Of a DNA stretch of 64,000 bases, positions 26,918 through 36,253 are shown piece after piece. The translations under genes were made by a program, and so were the position numbers. The notes beneath the pieces were generated by a model that saw only the letters and a program-made list of their open reading frames with translations, did not search any database and had not been told where the DNA came from. This DNA is from Caballeronia sp. SL2Y3 (GTDB lineage: Bacteria > Pseudomonadota > Gammaproteobacteria > Burkholderiales > Burkholderiaceae), in contig NZ_CP084261.1 in the NCBI RefSeq assembly GCF_022879575.1, forward strand, positions 992,001 to 1,056,000, read 5' to 3'. Numbering within the stretch: the stretch's first letter is position 1; the number at the start of each line of letters is the position of its first letter.

Positions 26918-27642
26918 CAGATCATCCCGCCATTCACGCCGATCACCTGGCGCGTCACATAAGAAGCCGCATCCGACATGAGGAAGCCGACGACAGCGGC
27001 CACTTCGTTCGGCTGCCCGACGCGATTCATCGGCACCGTCTTCAGCGCGTGTTCGACAGGAACGTCGTCGAGCATGCCGGTATCGATCAGTCCGGGCGCG
27101 ACGCAGTTCGCCGTGATGTTGCGCGACGCCAGCTCGACCGCGAGCGCCTTCGTCGCGCCGATGAGACCGGCTTTCGCCGCGCTGTAGTTCACCTGTCCGC
27201 GATTGCCCATCACGCCGGACACCGACGCGATGGTCACGATGCGGCCGCCCTGTTTCGCGCGCACCATCGGCATGGTGAGCGGATGGATCACGTTGTAGAA
27301 GGCGTCGAGGCCCGTTTCGATCACGACGTCCCAATCTTCGTCGCTGAGTGCCGGAAACGCTGCATCGCGCGTCACGCCCGCGCTGCATACGATGCCGTGA
27401 TACGCGCCGTGCGCGGCGACGTCGGCTTCGAGCGCTTCACGGCACGCGGCGCGATCGCGCACGTCGAACTGCACGACGCGCGCCGTGCCACCTTGCGCAA
27501 CGATGCCAGCCGTCACCGCTTCTGCTTCGGCGCGTCCGGTGCGGCAATGCACGGTGACGGCAAAGCCGTCAGCGGCCAGTTGATACGCAATCGCCCGGCC
27601 AATGCCGCGGCTTGCGCCCGTTACGAGAACGCGCCGGCTCAT
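26917..27642 (-). CDS. fabG: 3-ketoacyl-ACP reductase (ApeQ-type, FabG family)
   Basis: Short-chain dehydrogenase of 241 residues. The NADPH motif is TGASRGIG at residue 8-15, and the catalytic Ser-Tyr-Lys appears as SVSGVMGNRGQVNYSAAKAG. Family knowledge: it reduces the beta-keto group after each condensation in polyene assembly. The start overlaps the dehydratase stop by four bases and its stop overlaps the next ketosynthase start by one, so it is embedded in the operon. Confidence 0.92.
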   Translation of the reverse strand: MSRRVLVTGASRGIGRAIAYQLAADGFAVTVHCRTGRAEAEAVTAGIVAQGGTARVVQFDVRDRAACREALEADVAAHGAYHGIVCSAGVTRDAAFPALSDEDWDVVIETGLDAFYNVIHPLTMPMVRAKQGGRIVTIASVSGVMGNRGQVNYSAAKAGLIGATKALAVELASRNITANCVAPGLIDTGMLDDVPVEHALKTVPMNRVGQPNEVAAVVGFLMSDAASYVTRQVIGVNGGMI

Positions 27643-28130
27643 GAACTGAAGCTCCCTTCGATGAATGTCTGAAAATCGTGTGGTTGAAAGACCTTGATGA
27701 CGGCTTCGGCGCAGCGCTCGCCATCGCGGTCTATCGTGCATTCGTACGCGCCGTGGCCCTCTTCGCTGCGCAGCACTTCTTCCGCGCGAATGGCGAGCCG
27801 TGCATCGCGAGAAAACGCGCTGACATGCGCGCGATAGCTGCGCGTGCCGAGCAGCACGCCGGGACGCGCGCGACCGCCCGCGCGCATCGCGACGAGCGCG
27901 ACATGCGCGGCGACGGCCTGCGCCATCAGTTCGATGCCGATCCATGCGGGCATCGCGCCGTGTTCGTCGGCATACCACGCGTCGGCGCGCACGGTGGCGA
28001 GCGCGGTGAGCGCGGCATCGCTGCACGCGATCACTTCGTCCACGAGCAGCATCGTGCCGCGATGAGGAATGATCGTTTCGATCGGCGGAAACGGGCCGTC
28101 GTGTTCGTCGCTTTGAATGTGTCCGGTCAT
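27639..28130 (-). CDS. Hotdog-fold dehydratase subunit (ApeP-type)
   Basis: Hotdog protein of 163 residues related to FabZ/FabA. PHRGTMLLVDEV is the conserved entry strand, and IGIELMAQAVAAH carries the Glu (67) of the central helix. By hand alignment, the position of the FabZ catalytic His (14 residues before the Glu) is Tyr53, so it may lack activity alone and act with a partner. The likely partner is the dehydratase domain fused to the AMP-ligase in this operon. It lies between the ApeO-type ketosynthase and the ketoreductase. Confidence 0.85.
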   Translation of the reverse strand: MTGHIQSDEHDGPFPPIETIIPHRGTMLLVDEVIACSDAALTALATVRADAWYADEHGAMPAWIGIELMAQAVAAHVALVAMRAGGRARPGVLLGTRSYRAHVSAFSRDARLAIRAEEVLRSEEGHGAYECTIDRDGERCAEAVIKVFQPHDFQTFIEGSFSS

Positions 28131-28132
28131 CG

Positions 28133-29317
28133 TCAGCCTGCGAGAATGAGGCTGACATTGCTGCCGCCAAACGCGAAAGAGTTGCTCATGACATGGCGCG
28201 TGCCCGCTTCGCGCGAGAGGAAGCGCGTTTCCTGCACGAGATCAAGCGTAGGCAGATCGGCGTCCGCCTCGCCATCCCATCGATGCAGCGGCAACGGCCA
28301 ATCGGATCGCGTGAGCGTGAGCCACGCGAAGCCGAGTTCCGTCGCGCCCGCCGCGCCGAGCAGATGCCCCGTCATCGGCTTCGTGCCGCTCGTCGGCACG
28401 CCTTGCGGAAAGACGCGCGCCATCAGATGCGCTTCCATCTCGTCGTTCTTGCGCGTGGCCGTCGCGTGCAGGTTCACGTAGCCGATGTCGGCGGGCGCGA
28501 CGCCGGCATCCGCGAGCGCCGCGCGCAACGCGAGCTCGCCGCCGACGCCGCGCGGGTCCGGCGCGGATATATGATGCGCATCGCTGGATTCCCCCACGCC
28601 CGCAAGACGCACGGCGCCTTCGTCGCGTGTCATCAGAAACACGGCCGCGCCTTCGCCGATGTTGATGCCGTTGCGGTTGCGGCTCATCGGATTGGTGCGT
28701 TCGATACTCGTGGATTCGAGCGATTCGAAGCCTTGCAACGTGAGCTCGCACAAAGTATCGACACCGCCGACGACCACGGCATCGCAAAGCTTGAGTTGCA
28801 AGAGTCTGCGGGCCGCGGCAAACGCCTTCGCGCTCGACGTGCATGCCGTCGAGAGCGTGAACGCCGGGCCTTGCACGTCGAGCGCGGCGGCGGCGAACGG
28901 CGCGGCCGTGCCAATCTCCATCTGCCGATAGTCGAAGCTCTCTGGCAGGCAGCCCTTTTTTGCGCGATGCAGGAACGCCTCTTCCGCCGCCGATATCCCC
29001 GACGTGCTCGTCCCCAGCACGACGCCGATGCGCGCCGGGCCGTACCGCTCGCGCGCCGCTTCGATTTCGGCGCGAATCGGTTCGAGCGCGGCGAGCAGCA
29101 GGCGGTTGTTGCGGCAGTCGAAGCGCGCGAGGGGCGCAGTAGGCGCAACGTCGAGCGAAGTCAGCACGCGGCCGACGAACGCATCGCCGCGGCGCGTGCG
29201 CATCGGTCCCATGCCCGGCGATTGCCCCGAGGTCATCGCGGACGCGATGGAATCGAGGTCGCCGCCGAGCGCATTGACCATGCCGAGCGCATGCAGATAG
29301 ACGGATGGCAGCGTCAT
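28133..29317 (-). CDS. Beta-ketoacyl-ACP synthase (ApeO-type)
   Basis: Ketosynthase of 394 residues with Cys159 (STACTSS), His in YVNLHATATRKND and His in KPMTGHLLGAAG. The HGTGT motif reads HATAT, as often seen in the APE/xanthomonadin branch. In APE systems ApeO pairs with the chain-length factor ApeC to form the elongating heterodimer. Here the ApeC-type gene is the first of the operon. The start overlaps the exporter stop (ATGA). Confidence 0.9.
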   Translation of the reverse strand: MTLPSVYLHALGMVNALGGDLDSIASAMTSGQSPGMGPMRTRRGDAFVGRVLTSLDVAPTAPLARFDCRNNRLLLAALEPIRAEIEAARERYGPARIGVVLGTSTSGISAAEEAFLHRAKKGCLPESFDYRQMEIGTAAPFAAAALDVQGPAFTLSTACTSSAKAFAAARRLLQLKLCDAVVVGGVDTLCELTLQGFESLESTSIERTNPMSRNRNGINIGEGAAVFLMTRDEGAVRLAGVGESSDAHHISAPDPRGVGGELALRAALADAGVAPADIGYVNLHATATRKNDEMEAHLMARVFPQGVPTSGTKPMTGHLLGAAGATELGFAWLTLTRSDWPLPLHRWDGEADADLPTLDLVQETRFLSREAGTRHVMSNSFAFGGSNVSLILAG

Positions 29318-31728
29318 GCGTGGTTTCTCCTTTCAGGCGGCATGCTCATCGGCGCGAGCAACACCGCGACGAGGATGCCGAGCGCGAGCGTCGCGCCGAA
29401 GCTCTTCAATGCGGGCATCGCGCTCATGCCGAGCAGTCCGAACGACAGCAGCGTCGTCGCCGCGGAGAGCAGCACGCCCGCCCAGACTGCGCCGAGATCG
29501 GCGTCGCTGCGCAGGCATCCCTCGCGCAGGAACACGGCGTAGTTCGCGCCGACGCCGAGCACGAGCATCAGCGCGAGGCAGTTGAACAGATTGAACGGCA
29601 CGCGGGCGTAGCCGAACGCCGCGAGCGTCCCGCCGACGGCGAGCAGCACGGGCAGCGTCGTCGCCATGCCGCCGCGCGGACCATAGCGCAAAATCAACAG
29701 CGCGAGCACGAGCACCAGCGCGCCGCCGAGCCACATGCCGCTATCGACGCGATACGCGCCGAAGAGCTTCGAGACGCTCGCCGCCTTGTCGACGAAGGTC
29801 ACGCCCTCGATCGCGCGCGCGGCTTCGATGAGCGCCGGCTCGTTCTTCGGCGTCACGCGGCGCGGCATCACGATGGCGGCGTAACCGCGCTGACCGGCCG
29901 CATCGTATGGACCGAGCCACAGATGCCGAAACGGCTGCGACCACGGCGCGGCGAGCCAGCGCCCGACCGACAGTGGCTCGGCATGCGCATGGCCGAACGA
30001 AGCCATCCACGCGTCGGCGATGTCATCGCGGAAGCCGGCGCGCGAAAGCGTCGCGCGCAACGCGGCCGGATCGGCGAACACGTGTTGCGCGATGAGCGCG
30101 CGCGCTTGCGCCTGAGTTCGGGCAGACGGCACGAATTGGGTGACCGAGCGCCAGCCGTCGACCGATTGGTCGCCCGTCAGCGCATCGAGCCTTTCGCCGA
30201 GCGCTTTCGCGCGTTCGAGCACCGCTTGCTCCGAGCCGCCCCGCACCACGAAGGACTGCGCGGTGTCTTCGACGCCGACTGCCGCGCGCACTTCGTTCTC
30301 CTGCGCGACCAGCACGGGGTCGCGTTGTATCAGCAGATGGATGTCGTCGTCGCTGGCAAGACGCAGCCAGCCAGGCAGCGCAATGGCCACGAGAACGGCC
30401 GCGAGAAGCCACGCGCGCTTGCCGCCGATCGCGCCGCGCCAGCGTGCGAGCAGCGTCGCGGAGTGCGCGAAGAGGCGTCGCCGCGCGGCTGTCGGTCCCT
30501 TCACGAGCAGCGCGGGCAGCAGCGACATCACGGACGCGAATGCGACGCCGATGCCGGCCATCGCGAAACACGCGATCTGCTTGAGCGCGGGAAACGGCAC
30601 CCACGCGAGTATCGCGTAACCGAGCAGACTGGTAGCGAGCGCCACGGAGAGCGCGGGCCGCACCGATCGCGCGCCCTTTCGTGCATCCCATTCGCGCTGC
30701 GCGCCGAGATAGACCACGAAATACTGGATCGAATAATCGACGGCTTCGCCGATCAGGCTCGCGCCGAACACGAGCGTCAGCAAATGGAGCTTGCCGAACA
30801 CGAGCATCGTGAACGCGAGCGCGCACACGATGCCGAGCGCCGTCGATAAAAAGCCGAGCAGCAAGAGCCGCGGCGAGCGGAAGACCCACAGCATGAGAAG
30901 CGCGATGCCGCACGCCGACACGACGCCGATCAGATGCACTTCGCGCTCCGACGCGCTGCGCGCCGCCTGAGCGTAGAACACGGCGCCGGCTCTCGCGACC
31001 GTTGTATCTGGCCATGCGGTCTTCATGTCTGCATGTGCCTGCGCCGCCGCCGACAACACCGCGCGCTGAGTGCGCGATTCATATGCCGAGCCGTGCAGCG
31101 TCGTGACGACGAGTACGCTCGTCATGTCGCCGCGATGTGCGACGAGCAGGTTGTCTTCGAGTTCGAGGCCAGAGGTGGCGAGCGGCAAGTCGGAGAGCCA
31201 GTGTTCGAGCCAGCCGAAGGGATCGTCGGCGAGTTGCGTCGCGAGCGGTCCGTGCACCGGGTTGTAGATGCGCTGCATCAGAGCGTCGGAGAGCGCCTGC
31301 GCGCCGTTCGTCGCGTTGGCGAGCGCGTCGCGGTCATCGCGGGTCAGGAGACCGAATCGATACGGCGCATATAGAGCCGCGATCTGCGCGACGTCGAACG
31401 GCGGCAGCTCCGCCGTCACGGACGCGAATGCGCCGCTTTCCCGCAACGCGGCGCCGTAGCGCTTCGCCGCCGCCTTCGCGTGGTCGGCATTGCGGCTCGA
31501 GATCAGGAACACGGTGCGGTCGCCCAGCGCATTGGCGAGTCGATCCACCGCTTTTTCGGCGACGGGATCGGCTTCTGTCGCAGGCAGCAGCGCGAGCAGG
31601 TTCGTCTCCAGCGGCGACGGCCCCTGGAAACGATAGACGCAATACCACGCAGCCACGAGTGCGAGCACGAACCACGCGGCTCGTATGGCGAGAAGCGTCA
31701 AGGCGCTGCGATGCCCTTCCATCCGCAT
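29314..31728 (-). CDS. MMPL/RND family exporter of the APE cluster (ApeM-type)
   Basis: Large inner-membrane exporter of 804 residues, MMPL/HpnN type. After helix 1 (about 10-28) comes a periplasmic domain. A block of five to six helices (about 235-430) includes LIGEAVDYSIQYFVVYLG, whose Asp is expected in the proton path. A second periplasmic domain and a final helix block (about 650-800) follow. It probably moves the lipid-linked aryl polyene towards the outer membrane with the LolA-like protein encoded just before it. The start ATG overlaps the LolA-like stop as TGATG. Confidence 0.88.
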   Translation of the reverse strand: MRMEGHRSALTLLAIRAAWFVLALVAAWYCVYRFQGPSPLETNLLALLPATEADPVAEKAVDRLANALGDRTVFLISSRNADHAKAAAKRYGAALRESGAFASVTAELPPFDVAQIAALYAPYRFGLLTRDDRDALANATNGAQALSDALMQRIYNPVHGPLATQLADDPFGWLEHWLSDLPLATSGLELEDNLLVAHRGDMTSVLVVTTLHGSAYESRTQRAVLSAAAQAHADMKTAWPDTTVARAGAVFYAQAARSASEREVHLIGVVSACGIALLMLWVFRSPRLLLLGFLSTALGIVCALAFTMLVFGKLHLLTLVFGASLIGEAVDYSIQYFVVYLGAQREWDARKGARSVRPALSVALATSLLGYAILAWVPFPALKQIACFAMAGIGVAFASVMSLLPALLVKGPTAARRRLFAHSATLLARWRGAIGGKRAWLLAAVLVAIALPGWLRLASDDDIHLLIQRDPVLVAQENEVRAAVGVEDTAQSFVVRGGSEQAVLERAKALGERLDALTGDQSVDGWRSVTQFVPSARTQAQARALIAQHVFADPAALRATLSRAGFRDDIADAWMASFGHAHAEPLSVGRWLAAPWSQPFRHLWLGPYDAAGQRGYAAIVMPRRVTPKNEPALIEAARAIEGVTFVDKAASVSKLFGAYRVDSGMWLGGALVLVLALLILRYGPRGGMATTLPVLLAVGGTLAAFGYARVPFNLFNCLALMLVLGVGANYAVFLREGCLRSDADLGAVWAGVLLSAATTLLSFGLLGMSAMPALKSFGATLALGILVAVLLAPMSMPPERRNHA

Positions 31729-32384
31729 CACTGCGCTCCCAGCAAGGTACGCTCGGCGGCAGGCAGCGCGTCGAGCGCTTCGTTCTTCGTAAAGTCGATC
31801 TGCGTGACGTCCCCGCTTGCCAGATCGATCCTCAGACTCTGCAGGAACGCGCCGCCCTTCATTTGCAGCGCTTTGACGGCCTGCGCGAGTTGCGGCTGGT
31901 TCGGCTTGAGATCGAGCGTCCACTGCGACGGCGAGCCTTGCGCGTCGACATCGAATTGCGAATACAGCGCCGACAGGTCGCCGCCGAGCATGGCGCGCAT
32001 CATCTTCGACACTTGCGCGACGCCTTGCACGCCTCGGGCGCTCTTGCTGCCGATGCGCTTGCCGTTGGCATCGACTTCGGCGACGCCTGCGTCCGTGATG
32101 ACGAACGTGGCCTTATATGGCGTCAGCACGCGCCAGATCACGCCGCGCTCCCGATAGAACACGAGCGTGCCCGTGCTCACGAGCGGTTGCTTCATGGCCG
32201 AAAGCGTCTGCGTCTGCGTGAACTGCGCGCGCACGCCCTTGATCTGACCCAGCCGCGAAGCCACTTGCGAGACGAGCGCCGCATCCTGACTTGCGCTTTG
32301 CGCGGGCGTGGCTGCATGAAGCGCGCCTGCGGTCGCCGTCAGCAGCAACGCGATGAGCGCGGCACGCGCGCAGCGAAGTTTCAT
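31728..32384 (-). CDS. LolA-like periplasmic carrier (ApeL-type)
   Basis: Exported protein of 218 residues. A signal peptide (MKLRCARAALIALLLTATAGALHA) precedes a LolA-like domain with the opening block VASRLGQIKGVRAQFTQTQT and GTLVFYRERGVIWRVLTPYK. LolA-fold proteins shield lipid moieties in the periplasm, so this one could carry the polyene lipid from the MMPL exporter to the outer membrane. ATG at 32384 overlaps the thioesterase stop (ATGA); an in-frame ATG at 32396 is an alternative. Confidence 0.88.
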   Translation of the reverse strand: MKLRCARAALIALLLTATAGALHAATPAQSASQDAALVSQVASRLGQIKGVRAQFTQTQTLSAMKQPLVSTGTLVFYRERGVIWRVLTPYKATFVITDAGVAEVDANGKRIGSKSARGVQGVAQVSKMMRAMLGGDLSALYSQFDVDAQGSPSQWTLDLKPNQPQLAQAVKALQMKGGAFLQSLRIDLASGDVTQIDFTKNEALDALPAAERTLLGAQ

Positions 32385-32821
32385 CGACGCGACCATACGC
32401 GCTCCAGCTTGTCGAACACCACGGGCGGCGACACGAACTGCAACTCCTGCGTGGCCGCGTCGACGGCGACCTGAATCGTATAGCCCTTGGTCAGCCGATC
32501 GCCCGTCACGCAATCCACGAGTTCATACGCGATCTTCAGGCGGTTCTCGTATTCGAGCAGTTCCGTGCGCACGTCGATGCGCTGCCCGTATCGCGCCGGA
32601 CGCACGTACTTCAGATGCGCCTCGACGATAGGCCACGCATAGCCCGACGCCAGCATGTCGCCGTAGTCGTAATCGAATGCGCGCAGCAACGCGGCACGCC
32701 CCACTTCGAAATACTTCAGGTAGTGGCCGTGCCAGCACACGTGCATTGCGTCGACATCATGAAATGGCACTTCGACCATCGCGCTCGCGGTGAGCGTCTT
32801 CTTGTTATTCAGTTGATCCAT
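32381..32821 (-). CDS. Acyl-CoA/ACP thioesterase (ApeK-type, 4HBT family)
   Basis: Single-hotdog thioesterase of 146 residues. The motif VPFHDVDAMHVCWHGHYLKY places the Asp expected of the 4-hydroxybenzoyl-CoA thioesterase family near residue 21. It could release or proofread chains on the carrier proteins. It overlaps the end of the glycosyl/acyltransferase gene by 17 bases and the LolA-like start by four. Confidence 0.88.
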   Translation of the reverse strand: MDQLNNKKTLTASAMVEVPFHDVDAMHVCWHGHYLKYFEVGRAALLRAFDYDYGDMLASGYAWPIVEAHLKYVRPARYGQRIDVRTELLEYENRLKIAYELVDCVTGDRLTKGYTIQVAVDAATQELQFVSPPVVFDKLERVWSRR

Positions 32822-34565
32822 GACGCCTGCTTTCGGTGAAACCGGACCCGGGCATCGGCGAGGCTTTGCCGGCACGCGCCCAGAAATCGAAGAAATTGAA
32901 CCATTGATACGGCGCCTTGCGGCAATAGTGTTCCAGTCGCGACGCATAGCGCTGCGCCCATGCCGCGATGTGTTGTGCGCGCTCGCGGCGCGGCAACTCG
33001 ATTCGCTCGGCAAATCGTTCGAAGTACATACGATATCGGCCCGTGTTCTCCTTCAGGCAAAAGAAGAGATACACGGGGCAGCCGAGCGCGTGCGCGAGCA
33101 CATACGGGCCCTGCGCGAACGGCGCAGGCGCGCCGAGGAAACGCGCCTCGGTCGTGCGGCCGGACTCATGCGCGGGCACACGGTCGCCGACGATCACCAG
33201 CAGTTCACCCGCGTCGATGCGCGCCTGCATCATCATCGAGGTATCGGGGCCGAAGTCGCTCACGTGAATCAGATGCTTCGCGAAGTCACCATTCGCCGAA
33301 GACAGCACGCTGTTGAAGCGCCTGGCGTGCTCCGTATAAACGATGGCCGTCACCTTCGCGCGGCCGTTGCGGGCGGCGAGCGCGCGCGTCATTTCGAGGT
33401 TGCCGAGATGCGCGCCGAGGACGAGCGCGCCGCGCCCGCTCGCAATGAGCGCTTCGAAAGGCGCGGGGTCGTCGAAGACGGCGTCGTGATCGGCTATCCG
33501 GCCCGACCACGCCGCGAGCTTGTCGAGCCCCGACTGCGCGAATGCGAGCATCTGGCGATACGCAGAGCGCCAGCCGGGACGCGGCGTGCGTTCGCCCGGC
33601 GCGGCTTCGGCGAGACGCGCGAAATACCGGTGGGATGCCGCGCGCGCATCGCGTCCCGTCAGCAGAAAATAGCCGACCACAGGATGCAGCCACAGCCCCG
33701 TGAATCGCATGCCGAACACGCGGCAACTAAGCGCGAGCAAGGACATGCCGATGCGGCTTCCGCGCTCCGCGACGCGCCACCAGCCCGGCCCGGCGTCGCC
33801 AGCAGTGGTGATGCGCGGCATCAGCTTGTGCGCGAGTAGCATTGGCGAGCGCAGCACCATGCCGCACGCGAGCCGCGTATGACTGGCGCTGATGCGCACG
33901 TTGTCCCACAGCACGTCGAAATGCGATACGCCGTCCGTCGCATACACGACGCGCGTCGGGATCGAGCGGAACGCAAGGCGTCGCCAGTAGAGACGCACGA
34001 GGATCTCGATATCGAAGTCCATGCGCGTGCCGAGCCGCACGCTGTCGATGAGCGCGCACGCGGCATCGAGCGGATACAGGCGAAAGCCGCACATCGAATC
34101 GCGAATGGTGAACGACAGCGTCTCGATCCACACCCACACATGCGTCAGATAGCGGCCATACAAGCGCGATTTCGGAACGCTCTCGTCATAGACCGGGCGG
34201 CCGAGAATGACCGCGCCCGGCTCGGCGCGCGCCGCGTCGAGAAAGAGCGGCACGTCGTTCGCGTCGTGCTGTCCGTCGGCGTCGATCTGCAACGCGTGCG
34301 TGAAGCCCGCTCGCCGCGCCGCGCGCAGGCCCGCCATCACGGCAGCGCCCTTGCCGCCGTTCACCGGCAGACGCACGAGCGTCATTTCCTTGCGATACCG
34401 GCACGCCAACTTGCCGAGCACGGTTTGCGTCGCGGCGTCGCTGCCGTCGTCGACGACGAACATCGGCAAGCCGTGAACGCTCAGGCGCGCGACGGTATCG
34501 CCGATCGCGTCCTTGTGGTTGTAGATCGGGATGACGATGCACGCCGCGATAGTCGCACCGCTCAT
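32805..34565 (-). CDS. Glycosyltransferase family 2 fused to LpxL-type acyltransferase (ApeJ-type)
   Basis: Two-domain protein of 586 residues. The N-terminal part (about 1-240) is a family-2 glycosyltransferase: IPIYNHKDAIGD, VVDDGSDA and QIDADGQHD with the metal-binding DAD. The C-terminal part (about 300-580) resembles lipid A lauroyl/myristoyltransferases (LpxL/HtrB), with GAHLGNLE as the HX4E catalytic motif and IVGDRVPAHESGR. The fusion is typical of aryl-polyene clusters and should build the glyco/lipid anchor that holds the polyene. The ATG overlaps the preceding stop (ATGA). Confidence 0.9.
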   Translation of the reverse strand: MSGATIAACIVIPIYNHKDAIGDTVARLSVHGLPMFVVDDGSDAATQTVLGKLACRYRKEMTLVRLPVNGGKGAAVMAGLRAARRAGFTHALQIDADGQHDANDVPLFLDAARAEPGAVILGRPVYDESVPKSRLYGRYLTHVWVWIETLSFTIRDSMCGFRLYPLDAACALIDSVRLGTRMDFDIEILVRLYWRRLAFRSIPTRVVYATDGVSHFDVLWDNVRISASHTRLACGMVLRSPMLLAHKLMPRITTAGDAGPGWWRVAERGSRIGMSLLALSCRVFGMRFTGLWLHPVVGYFLLTGRDARAASHRYFARLAEAAPGERTPRPGWRSAYRQMLAFAQSGLDKLAAWSGRIADHDAVFDDPAPFEALIASGRGALVLGAHLGNLEMTRALAARNGRAKVTAIVYTEHARRFNSVLSSANGDFAKHLIHVSDFGPDTSMMMQARIDAGELLVIVGDRVPAHESGRTTEARFLGAPAPFAQGPYVLAHALGCPVYLFFCLKENTGRYRMYFERFAERIELPRRERAQHIAAWAQRYASRLEHYCRKAPYQWFNFFDFWARAGKASPMPGSGFTESRRHGSTE

Positions 34566-36253
34566 GCGTTCTCCCGATACACGATCGCGCCGGACGCGCA
34601 TTCGCGTCCGTTCATGCGATAAGCGAACTGCACGCGCCGCCGCGTGGCATCGTGCGCGAGCCGTAGTTCGAGCACCGCGCCGGGCGGCACGGGCGCCATG
34701 AACTTCAGTCGATCGACGCTTTCGATTGCACGCACCGCCGCGATATGTTCGGACGCGAGCCGGATCGCCCAGTCGACCTGCACGACGCCGGGCAGAATCG
34801 GCAGGCCCGGAAAGTGGCCGGCGAAATGAGCGAGCGAAGGCGGCACGCGCAGTTCATAGCGCAAGGTGTCGCCCGCGCGCGATTCGGCGAGCAACTCGAA
34901 GCCTTCGGCGCGCGGACCGAAGGCCGCCGCGACCGCCTTGACCGGCAGCTTGCCGCGCGCATCGAACGGCAACGCGATGCGAAAGCGCCAGAAACGCGGC
35001 AACAGCACGATGTCGAAGTAGGCGGCGAGATGACGGCGCAAGATCATTGCGAGCGCCGCGCGACCGATCTCATCGAGCGCGGCGCAGCCCGCGTCGGTCA
35101 GCGCGATCACAGCGCCGATGCGTTCACGCGTCGCGCCCGCGAGCGGGACCACGCTTGCCGCTGCCACGTAGGGATGCAGCGTGAGACGCGCTTCGAGCTC
35201 GGGCAGCGAGACGCGCTTTCCGTCGAGCTTCACGACGCGGTCTAGCCGGCCTTCCAGCGTGAAGCGGCCGTTGGCGTCCAGCGCGATGGCGTCGTCGGTG
35301 CGATGCCAGTCATCGTGGCCCAGATGCGGCGAGCGCACTTCGAGCGCGCCGTCATCGGCACGCCGCACTGCCACGCCGCTCACAGGACGCCACGCCGCCG
35401 TTTCATTCTGCCTGCGCCATGCGATGCCGCCCGTCTCCGTGCTCCCGTAGATCTCGACAGGTGCGTGACCGAACACGCCAGCGTATTGGAGCGCCGTGTC
35501 CTTCGCGAGCGGCCCGCCCGACGAGAAGAACGCACGCGGGGCAGGCGTGAGCGATGCAAAACCGGCGAGTTCCGTCCAGCGCGCCAGTTGCGCCGGCGAC
35601 GAGACCATGGCCGTTGCACCGCATCGCGCGATGCGCGTCTGAATGTGCTGCGGCTCGACGCAAATCGCGCGGTCGAAAGCGCGGCCCGCCGCAAGCGGCC
35701 ACAAGATGCGAAACAGCAGACCGTAGATATGGCGATGCGGCACGCTCGCAAGCATCGTCGCATCGCCGATCAGCGCGCCCCAGTCGCGCTCCAGCGTCTG
35801 CACTTCGGCGTCGAACTGGGCGAGCGTCTTGTGGATCGGCTTCGGCGTACCGCTGCTGCCCGACGTGTAGAGCGTGAGCGGGGCGCGCGAATCCACGCGC
35901 AGCATGAGCGTGTCGAGCCCGCGCGTGTCGACGGTTGCAGCGGCTATGACGGCATCCGTCAGGACGGCGTCGTAGGCGTCGGCGAGATCGGCCAGATAGC
36001 CCGGAGCGGAACTCGCCGGAATCACCGGCGTCTTGCCGCATGCGAAGAGCGCGAACAGTGCGCAGGCGAAGTCGAATGGATCGTCGATAGAGAGCGCATA
36101 ACGGCGCGCCGGCTCTTGGCGCAATTGCAACGCGAGCGACGCCACGCGTGCGCGAAATGCGGCATGCGTGATGACCGCGTCGGTCGTGTCGTCGCGACAG
36201 ACTGGCGTTCGTGCATCGCGTCTTGGCGAGAGCAGTTCGTGCAGCGGGATCAT
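34562..36253 (-). CDS. AMP-dependent ligase fused to a FabA/Z-like dehydratase (ApeH-ApeI type)
   Basis: Fusion protein of 563 residues. Residues 1 to about 440 form an adenylating ligase: LTLYTSGSSGTPKPIHKTL is the P-loop-like A3 motif, IYGSTETGGIAWR the A5 block, TDD the A7 Asp, and the A10 Lys region is LPFDARGKLPVKAV. It would activate an aryl acid and load it on a carrier protein. Residues about 450-563 are a hotdog dehydratase with HFPGLPILPGVVQVDW, placing His480 and Asp494 exactly 14 apart as in FabA. In E. coli APE clusters these two activities are separate genes. Overlaps its neighbours by four bases. Confidence 0.9.
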   Translation of the reverse strand: MIPLHELLSPRRDARTPVCRDDTTDAVITHAAFRARVASLALQLRQEPARRYALSIDDPFDFACALFALFACGKTPVIPASSAPGYLADLADAYDAVLTDAVIAAATVDTRGLDTLMLRVDSRAPLTLYTSGSSGTPKPIHKTLAQFDAEVQTLERDWGALIGDATMLASVPHRHIYGLLFRILWPLAAGRAFDRAICVEPQHIQTRIARCGATAMVSSPAQLARWTELAGFASLTPAPRAFFSSGGPLAKDTALQYAGVFGHAPVEIYGSTETGGIAWRRQNETAAWRPVSGVAVRRADDGALEVRSPHLGHDDWHRTDDAIALDANGRFTLEGRLDRVVKLDGKRVSLPELEARLTLHPYVAAASVVPLAGATRERIGAVIALTDAGCAALDEIGRAALAMILRRHLAAYFDIVLLPRFWRFRIALPFDARGKLPVKAVAAAFGPRAEGFELLAESRAGDTLRYELRVPPSLAHFAGHFPGLPILPGVVQVDWAIRLASEHIAAVRAIESVDRLKFMAPVPPGAVLELRLAHDATRRRVQFAYRMNGRECASGAIVYRENA

